From positions 139,501 to 203,500 of the forward strand of contig NZ_FXXN01000022.1 of assembly GCF_900184795.1 (NCBI RefSeq): a stretch of DNA of 64,000 nucleotides, given 5' to 3'. The notes under the pieces are model-generated. The model saw only the letters and a list, made by a program, of their open reading frames with translations, ran no database searches and was not told the DNA's origin. Of the stretch, positions 51,213 through 59,682 are shown piece after piece (the first letter of the stretch is position 1; each line of letters starts with the position of its first letter). The stretch is from Magnetospirillum sp. 15-1 (lineage in GTDB: Bacteria > Pseudomonadota > Alphaproteobacteria > Rhodospirillales > Magnetospirillaceae). The position numbers and the translations under genes are program-made.

Positions 51213-51250
51213 CCGCCTGGGCTGCCCTGGGCGGTGGTTTTATTTTTTCG
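51213..51250 (+). terminator. Terminator between cmk and rpsA
   Basis: Stem CCGCC-(T)-GGG / CCC-(TG)-GGCGG with a CTG loop (51213-51234), followed by TGGTTTTATTTTTTCG. It lies 20 bp after cmk, so rpsA probably has its own promoter within the 80 bp that follow, or depends on read-through. Confidence 0.75.
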
Positions 51251-51331
51251 AGAACGTCCCCCGTTTTCTAAAGACCGCCGGATTCAACCGGCAGGCCGGA
51301 AAGACACGATACGAAAGGAACTTACCCAACA

Positions 51332-53029
51332 ATGACCAATACCGCTGCTGCGCAGGCCGTCGACGATTTCGCCGCCCTGCTGGACGAGACCCTCGGTGTG
51401 GGCGGCTCGTTCGAAGGCTCCGTGATCACCGGTACCATCGTCGAGATCGACGGTGACGTTGCCGTGATCGACGTGGGCCTCAAGTCCGAGGGCCGCGTCC
51501 CTCTGAAGGAATTCGCCACCGCCGGCCGCGCCGCCGAGATCAAGGCCGGCGACCAGGTCGACGTGTTCGTCGAGCGCTATGAAGACCGCAACGGCGAGGT
51601 TGTCCTCTCGCGCGAGAAGGCCAAGCGCGAGGAAGCCTGGACCCTGTTGGAGAAGTCGTTCGAGGCGCAGCAGCGCGTCACCGGCGTGATCTTCGGCCGC
51701 GTCAAGGGTGGCTTCACCGTCGATCTGTCGGGTGCCGTGGCGTTCCTGCCGGGCAGCCAGGTCGACATCCGCCCCGTGCGCGACATCACCCCGCTGCTGG
51801 GCACCCCCCAGCCCTTCCAGATCCTCAAGATGGACCGCTCGCGCGGCAACATCGTGGTGTCCCGCCGCGCCGTGCTGGAAGAGACCCGCGCCGAGCAGCG
51901 TTCCGAGCTTATCGAGAACCTCAAGGAAGGCCAGATCCTCGAGGGCGTGGTCAAGAACATCACCGATTACGGTGCGTTCGTGGACCTGGGCGGCGTCGAC
52001 GGCCTGCTGCACGTCACCGACATCGCCTGGAAGCGTATCAACCATCCGTCCGAGGCGCTGCACATCGGCCAGACCGTCAAGGTCCAGGTCATCCGCTTCA
52101 ACCCGGAAACCCAGCGCATCTCGCTCGGCATCAAGCAGCTTGACGCCGATCCGTGGGAGGGTGTCGAGGCCAAGTACCCGGTCAACGCCAAGTTCTCCGG
52201 CCGCGTCACCAACATCACCGACTACGGCGCGTTCGTCGAGCTGGAGCCCGGTGTCGAGGGTCTGGTGCACGTCTCCGAGATGTCGTGGACCAAGAAGAAC
52301 GTCCACCCCGGCAAGATCGTCTCCACCTCCCAGGAGGTCGAGGTCATGGTGCTGGACGTGGATCCCCAGAAGCGCCGCATCTCGCTGGGTCTCAAGCAGA
52401 CCATGAACAACCCGTGGGAAGGCTTCCTGGATCGCTTCCCCCAGGGCACCCTGGTCGAAGGCGAGATCAAGAACATCACCGAGTTCGGCCTGTTCATCGG
52501 CCTGCCCGGCGATATCGACGGCATGGTCCACCTGTCGGATCTGGATTGGGCGACTCCCGGCGAGCAGGCCATCCAGAACTTCAAGAAGGGCGATGTGGTC
52601 AAGGCCAAGGTTCTCGACGTCGACGTCGAGAAGGAGCGCATCAGCCTCGGTATCAAGCAGCTGGGCGCCGACCCCTATCAGGACGCCGTGGCGTCCATCA
52701 AGAAGGGCGACGTGGTCACCTGCACCGTGACCCAGGTCACCGAGAACGGCCTGGAAGTCACCGTCGAGGGCATGACCGGCTTCATCCGCAAGTCCGAGCT
52801 GTCGCGTGAACGCTCCGAGCAGCGCCCCGAGCGCTTCGCGGTCGGCGAGAAGCTCGACGCCAAGATCACCGCCTTCGAGAAGGCGGCGCGCAAGATCACC
52901 CTGTCGGTGAAGGCGCGCGAGGTCGAGGAAGAGAAGCAGGCCATGGCCGAGTACGGTTCGTCCGACTCGGGCGCCTCGCTGGGCGACATCCTGGGTGCCG
53001 CCATGCGTAAGGCCCAGGAGAAGGAGTAA
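51332..53029 (+). CDS. rpsA: 30S ribosomal protein S1
   Basis: 565-residue protein with six S1 RNA-binding repeats (about 25-95, 110-175, 195-265, 280-350, 365-435 and 450-520). Each of the central ones carries the pattern 'ITDYGAFVDLGGVDGLLHV' or a close variant. S1 recruits mRNA to the ribosome and unfolds structured leaders. The nearest Shine-Dalgarno-like AAAGGAA lies about 12 bp before the ATG, longer than normal; weak leaders are typical of rpsA, which is autoregulated in other bacteria. A strong terminator follows. Confidence 0.97.
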   Translation: MTNTAAAQAVDDFAALLDETLGVGGSFEGSVITGTIVEIDGDVAVIDVGLKSEGRVPLKEFATAGRAAEIKAGDQVDVFVERYEDRNGEVVLSREKAKREEAWTLLEKSFEAQQRVTGVIFGRVKGGFTVDLSGAVAFLPGSQVDIRPVRDITPLLGTPQPFQILKMDRSRGNIVVSRRAVLEETRAEQRSELIENLKEGQILEGVVKNITDYGAFVDLGGVDGLLHVTDIAWKRINHPSEALHIGQTVKVQVIRFNPETQRISLGIKQLDADPWEGVEAKYPVNAKFSGRVTNITDYGAFVELEPGVEGLVHVSEMSWTKKNVHPGKIVSTSQEVEVMVLDVDPQKRRISLGLKQTMNNPWEGFLDRFPQGTLVEGEIKNITEFGLFIGLPGDIDGMVHLSDLDWATPGEQAIQNFKKGDVVKAKVLDVDVEKERISLGIKQLGADPYQDAVASIKKGDVVTCTVTQVTENGLEVTVEGMTGFIRKSELSRERSEQRPERFAVGEKLDAKITAFEKAARKITLSVKAREVEEEKQAMAEYGSSDSGASLGDILGAAMRKAQEKE

Positions 53030-53060
53030 TCCTCCTTCTTCGGCTTTAGCTGTTAAAGGG

Positions 53061-53098
53061 AAGGCCCGGTACCGCAAGGTGCCGGGCCTTTTCTTTTG
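53061..53098 (+). terminator. Rho-independent terminator after rpsA
   Basis: 13-bp stem AAGGCCCGGTACC / GGTGCCGGGCCTT (one mismatch) with GCAA loop at 53061-53090, followed by TTCTTTTG. Confidence 0.88.
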
Positions 53099-53112
53099 GA
53101 CGCTCCCCGATC

Positions 53113-53553
53113 CTACCGCCCGTAGACCCGGCGGATGCGTTCCTTGAAGTTCTGCACCACCTTATGCTCCATGGCCGGCAGGGTCATGGCCGCCATGGAG
53201 TGCAGCATGGGCGAGCGCAGCGCCATCTCGTAGCGGGCCACCACCCGGCAGCCCTCGCCCAGGGGCTCGAAATCCCACACCAGTTTGAAGTGGCGGAACG
53301 GTCCGTCATGGGAGGAGATGGTCAGCCGGCGGGGCGGTTCCTGCTCGGCGTGGGAGGTGAAACGGGCCTGCAGCGGTCCCAGACCGAACAGGTTGTCCAC
53401 CTCCAGGTGGTCGCCGTCACGCTTGCGGATATGGGCCCGCTGGCACCAGGGCAGAAAGCGTGGATAGGATTCGATGTCCACCGCCAGGGCATAAAGCTCC
53501 TCGGGCGTGTGGCGGGGCACGTCGACGCGCCAACCGCCGGTCAGGGGATGCAT
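53113..53553 (-). CDS. RatA/Coq10-like START-domain protein
   Basis: 146-residue START/polyketide-cyclase-like protein. Family marks are 'HTPEELYALAVDIESYPRFL' 'PWCQRAHI' near residues 15-42 and 'HFKLVWDFEPLGEGCRVV' in the beta sheet, then a C-terminal helix 'HKVVQNFKERIRRVYG'. Bacterial members are known either as ubiquinone-binding Coq10 homologues or as RatA, which blocks 70S formation. The sequence does not decide between them. The CNB-domain gene ends 7 bp upstream on the same strand. Confidence 0.92.
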   Translation of the reverse strand: MHPLTGGWRVDVPRHTPEELYALAVDIESYPRFLPWCQRAHIRKRDGDHLEVDNLFGLGPLQARFTSHAEQEPPRRLTISSHDGPFRHFKLVWDFEPLGEGCRVVARYEMALRSPMLHSMAAMTLPAMEHKVVQNFKERIRRVYGR

Positions 53554-53560
53554 GGCGGAC

Positions 53561-53899
53561 TCAGCGGGTCAGGTTGCGGATATTGCGCACGAAGATGTTG
53601 AGCAGGCCGCGAATGAACGGATCGGCCTTGGCCAGTTTTTCGCGGAAGGTATCGCGTGAAATGATGATGCACGACACATCGGACAGCGCCTTGGCGGTCG
53701 CCATGCGCGGCTGGTCGTCGACCAGGGCCATTTCACCGAACAATTCGCCCTTGCCGATGGTCGCCAGCGTCATACCGTGCTTAATAATTTCCACCTGTCC
53801 ATCCTGGATCAGATAGGCACGATCACCGCTGTCACCTTCATTGAAGATTTTCGCCCCGGCATAAAAGACTTTGCGCTCGAGAATCTTATCGTTACGCAT
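53561..53899 (-). CDS. Stand-alone cyclic-nucleotide-binding domain protein
   Basis: 112-residue protein consisting of one CNB domain. The phosphate-binding cassette is 'GELFGEMALVDDQPRMATAK', with the Glu and Arg that contact cAMP/cGMP retained. There is no DNA-binding, channel or kinase part, so it must act through a partner. With an adenylate cyclase gene at 20.2 kb, cAMP is a possible ligand (inference). The ATG at 53899 is chosen over one three codons upstream. It is followed at 7 bp by the RatA/Coq10-like gene. Confidence 0.88.
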   Translation of the reverse strand: MRNDKILERKVFYAGAKIFNEGDSGDRAYLIQDGQVEIIKHGMTLATIGKGELFGEMALVDDQPRMATAKALSDVSCIIISRDTFREKLAKADPFIRGLLNIFVRNIRNLTR

Positions 53900-54071
53900 G
53901 CCCGCCACCCCAGCCTTTCCGATACGACTTTATTCGCGTTCGGCTTCCGAGTCACTCTCGAAGGCGTATATCAGGTAATCACCCCGGCCCGACAACTCAA
54001 CCACCTCCTTGACCATCGACAGCGGGGCAAGGTCGGGCATAGACTTGCCCGATAATCGCGAGGGCATCGCC

Positions 54072-54554
54072 ATGAATATCGACGACCGCGCCAAGGGGCT
54101 GGCCCGCCTTCGGGCGCTGATGGCCATGACCACCGCCAACGGCTGCACCGAGGAGGAGGAGCTGGCGGCGGCGCGCATGGTCGCCAAGGCGGTCGAGCAA
54201 CTGGACGGAAATCCTGCCGCCGCGCCGGCCACCGACCCGTCCTGGGCGGCGCGCGAGCGCGATAATCCGCAATATCAGCTGCTGTTGGAGAAGAATACCC
54301 TCGAAGGCATGCTGAAGACGGCGCTGCAGGAACTGGCCCTGGCCCATATCAATACCGTATCGCCGCCCAAGCGCAATCTGCGCGGCCAGCCGGTGGAATG
54401 GGTGCGGACCACCGAACTGATGCTGCCCTATTTCAGCATGATGCTGGGCAGTGCCGGCGCCTCGCGGCTGGCCCGCGGCATGGTCGAGGGCATGGTCGAG
54501 GAATTGATTCTCGACGGATTGCTGCCCGACGCCCTGGCCATGCCCAGGGAGTAG
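54072..54554 (+). CDS. DUF2786-domain protein
   Basis: 160-residue protein. The N-terminal 40 residues, 'LARLRALMAMTTANGCTEEE' 'ELAAARMVAK', are a DUF2786 domain, a short helical module common in bacteria and phages and of unknown function. The rest is helical with no motif I know. The ATG at 54072 follows an AGGGCATCGCC site. It has its own gap on the left and a bidirectional terminator on the right. Confidence 0.8.
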   Translation: MNIDDRAKGLARLRALMAMTTANGCTEEEELAAARMVAKAVEQLDGNPAAAPATDPSWAARERDNPQYQLLLEKNTLEGMLKTALQELALAHINTVSPPKRNLRGQPVEWVRTTELMLPYFSMMLGSAGASRLARGMVEGMVEELILDGLLPDALAMPRE

Positions 54555-54600
54555 CCCGTGGTCCCATGCCTTGGCCGGGCGGCTCACCCGGCCAAACAAA

Positions 54601-54630
54601 AAGCCCCGGGCCGTGCCCGGGGCTTTCGTC
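54601..54630. terminator. Bidirectional terminator between convergent genes
   Basis: 11-bp perfect stem AAGCCCCGGGC-CGT-GCCCGGGGCTT (54601-54625). On the minus strand it is followed by TTTTTGTTTGG, a good T-tract for the lipoprotein gene; on the plus strand TCGTCTTGT follows. A second hairpin, TTGGCCGGG..CCCGGCCAA, precedes it at 54571-54595. Confidence 0.82.
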
Positions 54631-54648
54631 TTGTCCGATAAAACCTGC

Positions 54649-55755
54649 TTAGCGCACGAAGACCTGTACTTCGCCGCCCGATACCGCGGGGCTGGTGGTC
54701 GACGAGGTCCGCACCCGGCTGGCGGGCAGGTTCATGTTGGTCAGCGAACGCAGCACCGAATCGGCGTTGCGCTTGGCGTTGGTGGCGGCCAGGGCCTGGG
54801 TGCCGGGAGTGTTGCCCACCGGCGACACGGCGACCACGTCGAAGGTGGCGCTGGGGCGACGGTCCAGGGCGCTCTTGATGGCGGCATAGAGGGCCGGCTC
54901 GTAATTCACATTGGGCTTGTCGAAGCGAATGGTCACCAGCGGGGTCTCGCCGGCCGACATGGCGCGGGCCGGAGCGGCGGTGTCATAGCTGGCGTTGACG
55001 CGCGACGTCAGGCCACCGGCGAACAGGGCGCCGTTCTTGATGCCCAGCGCCAGGGTGTTGAGGTTCTGCTTCTCGGAGGCGACGTATTGCTGCTGGCGGA
55101 TGGAATCGCTGGTCAGCTCGGACAGCAGGCGCTCGACCATCACCACGGTGCGGTTGGTCTCGTCCTCGAGGATGCGCAGCTGGCGATGATCCTCGTCCAC
55201 GGCGCCGGACAGCGAGCGGGCCGAGCGCACCGAATCCAGCAGGAAGCCGGCCATGGTCGACGACGCGGTCACGTCGTTGGTCAGGCGGTTCATCTTCAGC
55301 ACGTCGTCGGTGATGCGGTCCAGCTCGCCCTGGGCGGCGTTCCACTGCTGGGTCAGCACCGGGTTGCCCGGGGTGGTGCCCACCTGCAGGCGGGCGTTGA
55401 TGGCGGCGACGGTGCCGTGATAGCGCTGGGAATCCTGGACGGTTTCGTTGCGGATCTGCTGCAGCGCCTGGTTCTGGCGGGCCAGGGTCGCCTGCAGGGC
55501 CTGAAGGTCGGCGCGCAACGCCACCACCTTGCCGCCAACGAAGGTGCCGGTGGGTGAGCCGGCGGTGACCCCGATGGGCTCGTAGCTACCGGTCCCCAGG
55601 GAGGGCGGCGCCGCCTCGGGCAGCGCCTCGGCGGTCATGCCCTGATTGGGGGCGACGGTTCCCGAGGTCGGAAACAGCACGTCCTCGGCGAACGAGCATC
55701 CGCTTGCCAGGAGAACCGCGCACAAGGCGGCGGCATGGGTCTTTTTCAGGGCCAT
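54649..55755 (-). CDS. Lipoprotein with coiled coil and OmpA-like C-terminal domain
   Basis: 368 residues. A lipoprotein signal ends in the lipobox 'LLASGC' (Cys20). A Pro/Gly/Thr-rich linker follows, then a long helical part (about 75-245) with heptads, and a C-terminal domain (about 260-368) with 'TIRFDKPNVNYEPALYAAIK' and 'AATNAKRNADSVLRSL', resembling OmpA/MotB-like peptidoglycan-binding folds. It is probably anchored to the outer or inner membrane and spans the periplasm. No partner gene is adjacent. Monocistronic, with a long AT-richer upstream region (55756-56036). Confidence 0.82.
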   Translation of the reverse strand: MALKKTHAAALCAVLLASGCSFAEDVLFPTSGTVAPNQGMTAEALPEAAPPSLGTGSYEPIGVTAGSPTGTFVGGKVVALRADLQALQATLARQNQALQQIRNETVQDSQRYHGTVAAINARLQVGTTPGNPVLTQQWNAAQGELDRITDDVLKMNRLTNDVTASSTMAGFLLDSVRSARSLSGAVDEDHRQLRILEDETNRTVVMVERLLSELTSDSIRQQQYVASEKQNLNTLALGIKNGALFAGGLTSRVNASYDTAAPARAMSAGETPLVTIRFDKPNVNYEPALYAAIKSALDRRPSATFDVVAVSPVGNTPGTQALAATNAKRNADSVLRSLTNMNLPASRVRTSSTTSPAVSGGEVQVFVR

Positions 55756-56036
55756 GGGGATTGCTGATCCTTTGGGTCGCCAGTTCGGACAAGTACCGGC
55801 GGGAGCGGACTTTCGTATTCACGAATGAATATCCAGATTGCCCCCGCAAACTTTGGGGCGGATTTTACGCAAATGACCAAGCGGCCACAAGTACGCATTT
55901 CGATAAGTGGTACATTCGTAAGCCCCGAGTCCACAGGGTTTTGCGGTTTTTCCCTCGGCGAAAATTCACCCTTGCGGGCCGCCGGGGGTTTGTGTATGGT
56001 CCGCGTCCTCGCCGGGGGACATCCCCGACGGAAAGT

Positions 56037-56113
56037 GCGCCCGTAGCTCAATTGGATAGAGCACCAGACTACGAATCTGGGGGTTGGAGGTTCGATTCCT
56101 TCCGGGCGCGCCA
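56037..56113 (+). tRNA. tRNA-Arg (ACG)
   Basis: 77-nt tRNA: acceptor GCGCCCG, D arm GCTC...GAGC, anticodon stem-loop CCAGA-CTACGAA-TCTGG with anticodon ACG (read as ICG), T arm GGAGG TTCGATT CCTTC, acceptor CGGGCGC, discriminator G and encoded CCA. Reads CGN codons. The Mu-like prophage begins within a few hundred bases downstream. Confidence 0.97.
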
Positions 56114-56540
56114 CTTTCCTTAAAGTCTTACAAGCCATTAGCCAACAAGACCCCGCACCCCTGGTGGCGGGGTCTTGGCTTAATAGGGCTGTAATAGGGG
56201 CGAGTGGTTGCAGGTGTAGCGCGCCACATGGTTTTGGAGCCGGGGACACATGGTGTTGTAGCACTCGCGTTTGAGTGACATTAGGGGGGCGGAAATTAAA
56301 CTGGGATGGAGTGGATAGAATTAATCTGGAATGAATTTCTGAAAAATTCAGTTATTTCATGGTGGTAGAGTGATTTTCGAGGTGCCGCAATAGGGTCCGC
56401 AATCGCTGTGATTGGTGCAGTGGTGCGAAAGCTAATGAATGGCGTGTTTCCGCCATTCTTGATGCAGGAAGCCCCTTAAGGGTATCGATTGGTGCAGGGA
56501 TTGGTGCAGCAAAACGCAGCCTCTTCCGAAGTCACCCCGA
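56114..56540. other. Gene-free region holding the likely left end of the Mu-like prophage
   Basis: 427 bp without a supportable gene. Just after the tRNA is an inverted repeat CAAGACCCCGC / GCGGGGTCTTG (56146-56177), possibly its terminator. From about 56280 the GC content falls. Three direct copies of ATTGGTGCAG lie at 56411-56420, 56488-56497 and 56500-56509, and a GAATGGCG-TGTTTC-CGCCATTC hairpin at 56437-56458. These could be transposase or repressor sites near the prophage end. I cannot fix the terminal TG dinucleotide or the 5-bp target duplication. Confidence 0.5.
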
Positions 56541-57095
56541 TTAGCCTTTCTTCTGGTTTCGCAGCCGTTCCCGTACCTTGAAAGCTTCAGGGCTAAGGGT
56601 ATGATTTTTTCTTTCATATTCGATGAATTTTTCAGGAGGAAAGCCGAACTCATCGATGAGACTGCGCTTTCTGCGCACCATCTGCGGGTATGTAAGTTGT
56701 ATTGACGCTGCAATTCCTTGAGACTCGGCCAATATGGCCTCCTCCGTCATATTAAGAAGTGTCTCTTCGGCATAACTAGACATTATTCCGCGAAACATGC
56801 TTTCGCTTATTATGTTTATAACGTCAAAATCAAGAACCTTCAGATCATCTATAAACTCTTCTACTGATATCTTGCTGTTGGCCCCAAACAAGATGTATTC
56901 CGTTGTCTTGCCAGAAGCGAATCCAATGGATACAACATTCTCCATTGGAACATATCCTCTCGCCTTCCACGATGACACTGTCTTATTTGATACCCCTAAT
57001 ACGTCGGCTAACTCTTTGTCATTTTTTACCCCAATAGAATCTTTCATTCTCTCAATCACCGCAGATGCATCGATATTCGGGAGGCTCAGGGCCAT
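56541..57095 (-). CDS. Prophage CI-type repressor
   Basis: 184 residues. The N-terminal HTH ('VKNDKELADVLGVSNKTVSS' then 'WKARGYVPMENVVSIGF') is of the bacteriophage CI repressor type. The C-terminal part is helical, without the LexA-like Ser/Lys peptidase motifs I would expect for self-cleavage. The start is the ATG at 57095, with GGAG six bases upstream; an ATG at 57107 is possible. It is AT-richer than the host. It is divergent from the early operon, so it should bind the palindromes between them and keep the transposase gene off. Confidence 0.85.
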   Translation of the reverse strand: MALSLPNIDASAVIERMKDSIGVKNDKELADVLGVSNKTVSSWKARGYVPMENVVSIGFASGKTTEYILFGANSKISVEEFIDDLKVLDFDVINIISESMFRGIMSSYAEETLLNMTEEAILAESQGIAASIQLTYPQMVRRKRSLIDEFGFPPEKFIEYERKNHTLSPEAFKVRERLRNQKKG

Positions 57096-57106
57096 AGTAC
57101 GCTCCA

Positions 57107-57181
57107 TGTCTGCGTAGAGAAGACTAATCCGTTGACAGTCTGCGCTGTGCAGACTTATGTTAATCCGCATAGTGCAGATTA
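57107..57181. promoter_or_regulatory. Operator region: three related palindromes
   Basis: Three dyads with 5-bp spacers: TGTCTGC-GTAGA-GAAGACT (57107-57125, imperfect), AGTCTGC-GCTGT-GCAGACT (57137-57155, perfect), TAATCCGC-ATAGT-GCAGATTA (57161-57181, one mismatch). The consensus half-site is (A/T)(G/A)TCTGC. Centres are 30 and 25 bp apart. The first overlaps the repressor's own start; the other two cover the rightward promoter. This is the layout expected of CI/Ner-type control. Confidence 0.7.
57132..57161 (+). promoter_or_regulatory. Early promoter of the Mu-like prophage
   Basis: TTGACA (57132-57137), 18-bp spacer, TATGTT (57156-57161). Two of the palindromes overlap it, one across the -35/spacer and one at the start point. 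It would drive the small early protein, transposase and ATPase genes. Confidence 0.6.
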
Positions 57182-57199
57182 ACACCAGGACACGGCCCG

Positions 57200-57409
57200 A
57201 TGAAAGCCCCACCCATATTGCCGTCAAAAGATACGCTCCGTCGGGTCCGGGCTGGATTTGTGGTGAAAGGGACATCGCTAAACGCTTGGTGCAAAGGAAA
57301 TGAAGTCGTCCGCCGCACCGCAGAACAAGCCCTGACCGGAGAAAATGTCAGTGAGCGGGCTGCCACGTTGTTCCAAAGGTTGATTCACGATGCGGGAGTC
57401 GGAAAATGA
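57200..57409 (+). CDS. Small early phage DNA-binding protein (Ner-like position)
   Basis: 69 residues with a compact HTH-like helix set ('VRAGFVVKGTSLNAWCKGNE' then 'VVRRTAEQALTG'). It is the first gene of the rightward early operon, where Mu-like phages encode Ner, the negative regulator of early transcription. Sequence similarity to Mu Ner itself is not obvious to me, so the name is positional. Its stop overlaps the transposase start (ATGA). Confidence 0.7.
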   Translation: MKAPPILPSKDTLRRVRAGFVVKGTSLNAWCKGNEVVRRTAEQALTGENVSERAATLFQRLIHDAGVGK

Positions 57410-59607
57410 CTCCCAGCGACCAACTTTCCGTATTTTTTACCAGCGGGGAGTTTGGCCATGTCGCTGGCCTTAAAGCGAGAGCCGCCATCCTGGCTCTTTC
57501 TCGCGCCCATTCCGGCAAGACATGGCGCGGCCACACCCTCTCTGTGATTGCGCAGAGAGGCCGTGGTGGGGCATCCGGCCTCAGCTACCTCGTCCGCATC
57601 GACAGTCTGCCGCCGGAACTGCGCATTCGCGCTGAGGCGATGTTCGGCACTGTCACGGACGACGACGATTCCGCCCCTCTTGCTCTTTCCGCCCCGGCAA
57701 CGGCCACCTCGCTCACCGTCCAAAATCAAGTGTCTCCCTGTCTGCCTGCCATATCCGCCAGTACGGCGGCGGCAACGCGGGAATGGGAATGGAAGCGGGA
57801 AATCATTCATCCGGCGATGATTCTGCCCAAAGGCTCACCCGGGCGCGGGGCGATGATCAAGGAATTGTCCTCGCGCGGCTTTCTGGTTCCCGGTGGCGGA
57901 TACCGGACGTTCAGCGAGTCCACCCTTCGCGGTTGGCTGAACGGATATGAGGCGAAAGGGATTGTCGGCCTGTGCCGCAAGCCTCGCGCGGATCGTGGCG
58001 AAGATCGGGTGGTGATTTCGCGGGCCTGGGACGATGGGGTGCCATTCTCTGCCGAGGCGAAGGTGAAAATCGCCGCGAAGCTGGTCACCTATGTGAAGAG
58101 CGTCTGGGCGGCGGCAGGCGGCGGTAAGGGCAAGGGTGCGGCCAAGGGTGGCGGCGGATGGAAAATTTGCTGCCGCCTCGCGACCAAGGAATTGATCAAG
58201 CTGACACGAGCCGCTGGCCTTGATCTTCCCACCGCTCACCTTCTGGCCTTGTGCGAGGTGCCGCGCGGCTTTGTCGAGCCGCACCGCAATTACGCCATCA
58301 TTGCCCTGAAGGACAAGGACGCCAAAGGGTTCTTTGATACAGCGGCGCCGCGCACCCGCCGGACCCGAGACGGCATGGTCCCCATGGAACTGGTGGTGGG
58401 GGATGTTCACCACCTGGACATCTATTTGCGCCGTGAAGACGGATCGCTGTTCACCCCCAAGATCATCGCTTGGTGCGATATCGCCACCAACCGGATAAGG
58501 GCAACCCTGCACTTTGTCCCCAAGGGCAAGGGCATTCGCCAGGAGGATGTTATTTCGTCCTTTATCGAGATGACCCAAGACCCGGCCTGGGGAATGCCAC
58601 AGGCTCTCTATCTCGACAATGGCGGCGAATATTCAAAGCTTGGCTTTGTCGATGACGCCATGAAGCTGGCCAGCTTGGCGCAGTGCCAGGGCTTCCGTCT
58701 GGGCAATGTCACCGACGATCCCGAGATAAGCGCCTTGGCGAAAAGAGCCGCCAACGCACGGCGCAAGATGGTCGTGAACGCTCAACCCTACAACGCACCG
58801 GCCAAGCCCATCGAGGGCCTGTTCGCCGTGCTGGAAGGCGGGGCCTTCGCCATGGTGCCCGGCTGGATCGGCGGCAACCGCATGACGGCGAAGACCAAGA
58901 ATGTCGGCCGTGAGCCAACGCCCTTCGAGGGATCGGAAGCTGATTTCCGCCAAGCTCTCGCCACGTCATTGGACTATTACGAGACGACTGCGCAGGGTGG
59001 ATCACTCAAGGGAAAGTCACCGCGCGAGGCATTCACGATTGCCGTGAATGCGGGATGGATGCGGACGGATGTTGACCCCATGGCGCTTCATGCGGTGTTT
59101 GCGACGAGGCAGCCCCGCGAGGTCATGCAAGGCGAGTTCACTTACAAGGGAACGTCATATCGGGCACATGAGCTTCTGAAGCTCTTGCCCGGTTCCAAGG
59201 TCACCATTTGTGTTCCCCATGTTGGCGACAGAAACCGGATTCCCGTCCTCGACGAAGACGGTAGTTTTCTGTGCATCGCCGAACAGGCTCCGTTGTACGG
59301 CTTCCTTGATCCGGCTGGCGCGAAAGATCGCGGACGCCGCGTCAGGGCCCAGAACAAGGCAATCACGGCCATGGCCCGCGAGGTCGATGACCTCGACCTT
59401 GTTGCCGAGATGGGTGAGGCGTCTGCCCTGCACCTACCCGCACCGATTCCGGAGAGCGCCGGGACCATCCGTCTGTCCGACGACATGGAAGCCATCGCTC
59501 AAGCCACCAAGCAGCTTCCCGCCCTTCGGGCCGAGGCGCAAGACCCCCAATACCGGGAGCGTCTGGCCCGGCGGGCGACGCTGGAAAGGCTTGCGGCGGC
59601 GGGATGA
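57406..59607 (+). CDS. Mu-like transposase (MuA family)
   Basis: 733 residues. N-terminal winged-helix DNA-binding part ('SGEFGHVAGLKARAAILALS', 'WRGHTLSVIAQRGRGG'), a middle DNA-binding region, and an RNase H-like DDE core with Asp333 ('VVGDVHHLD'), Asp404 ('LYLDNGGEY') and Glu470 ('AKPIEGLFAVLE'). The spacing of 71 and 66 residues is close to MuA. A C-terminal part for MuB contact follows. It catalyses prophage integration and replicative transposition. All catalytic residues are present, so it should be active when expressed. Confidence 0.95.
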   Translation: MTPSDQLSVFFTSGEFGHVAGLKARAAILALSRAHSGKTWRGHTLSVIAQRGRGGASGLSYLVRIDSLPPELRIRAEAMFGTVTDDDDSAPLALSAPATATSLTVQNQVSPCLPAISASTAAATREWEWKREIIHPAMILPKGSPGRGAMIKELSSRGFLVPGGGYRTFSESTLRGWLNGYEAKGIVGLCRKPRADRGEDRVVISRAWDDGVPFSAEAKVKIAAKLVTYVKSVWAAAGGGKGKGAAKGGGGWKICCRLATKELIKLTRAAGLDLPTAHLLALCEVPRGFVEPHRNYAIIALKDKDAKGFFDTAAPRTRRTRDGMVPMELVVGDVHHLDIYLRREDGSLFTPKIIAWCDIATNRIRATLHFVPKGKGIRQEDVISSFIEMTQDPAWGMPQALYLDNGGEYSKLGFVDDAMKLASLAQCQGFRLGNVTDDPEISALAKRAANARRKMVVNAQPYNAPAKPIEGLFAVLEGGAFAMVPGWIGGNRMTAKTKNVGREPTPFEGSEADFRQALATSLDYYETTAQGGSLKGKSPREAFTIAVNAGWMRTDVDPMALHAVFATRQPREVMQGEFTYKGTSYRAHELLKLLPGSKVTICVPHVGDRNRIPVLDEDGSFLCIAEQAPLYGFLDPAGAKDRGRRVRAQNKAITAMAREVDDLDLVAEMGEASALHLPAPIPESAGTIRLSDDMEAIAQATKQLPALRAEAQDPQYRERLARRATLERLAAAG

Positions 59608-59682
59608 GTTTGACCGGCGGGTGGTGAGACACCCGCCGGTCCTAACGCCGGAGAGAACCCGGCATCAACCAGTGAGGTAGGA

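Noticed and set aside
56037-57200. Prophage integration at tRNA-Arg(ACG)
   Set aside because: Mu-like elements transpose without tRNA sites, the tRNA is intact, and no duplicated 3' end was seen; proximity is probably chance.
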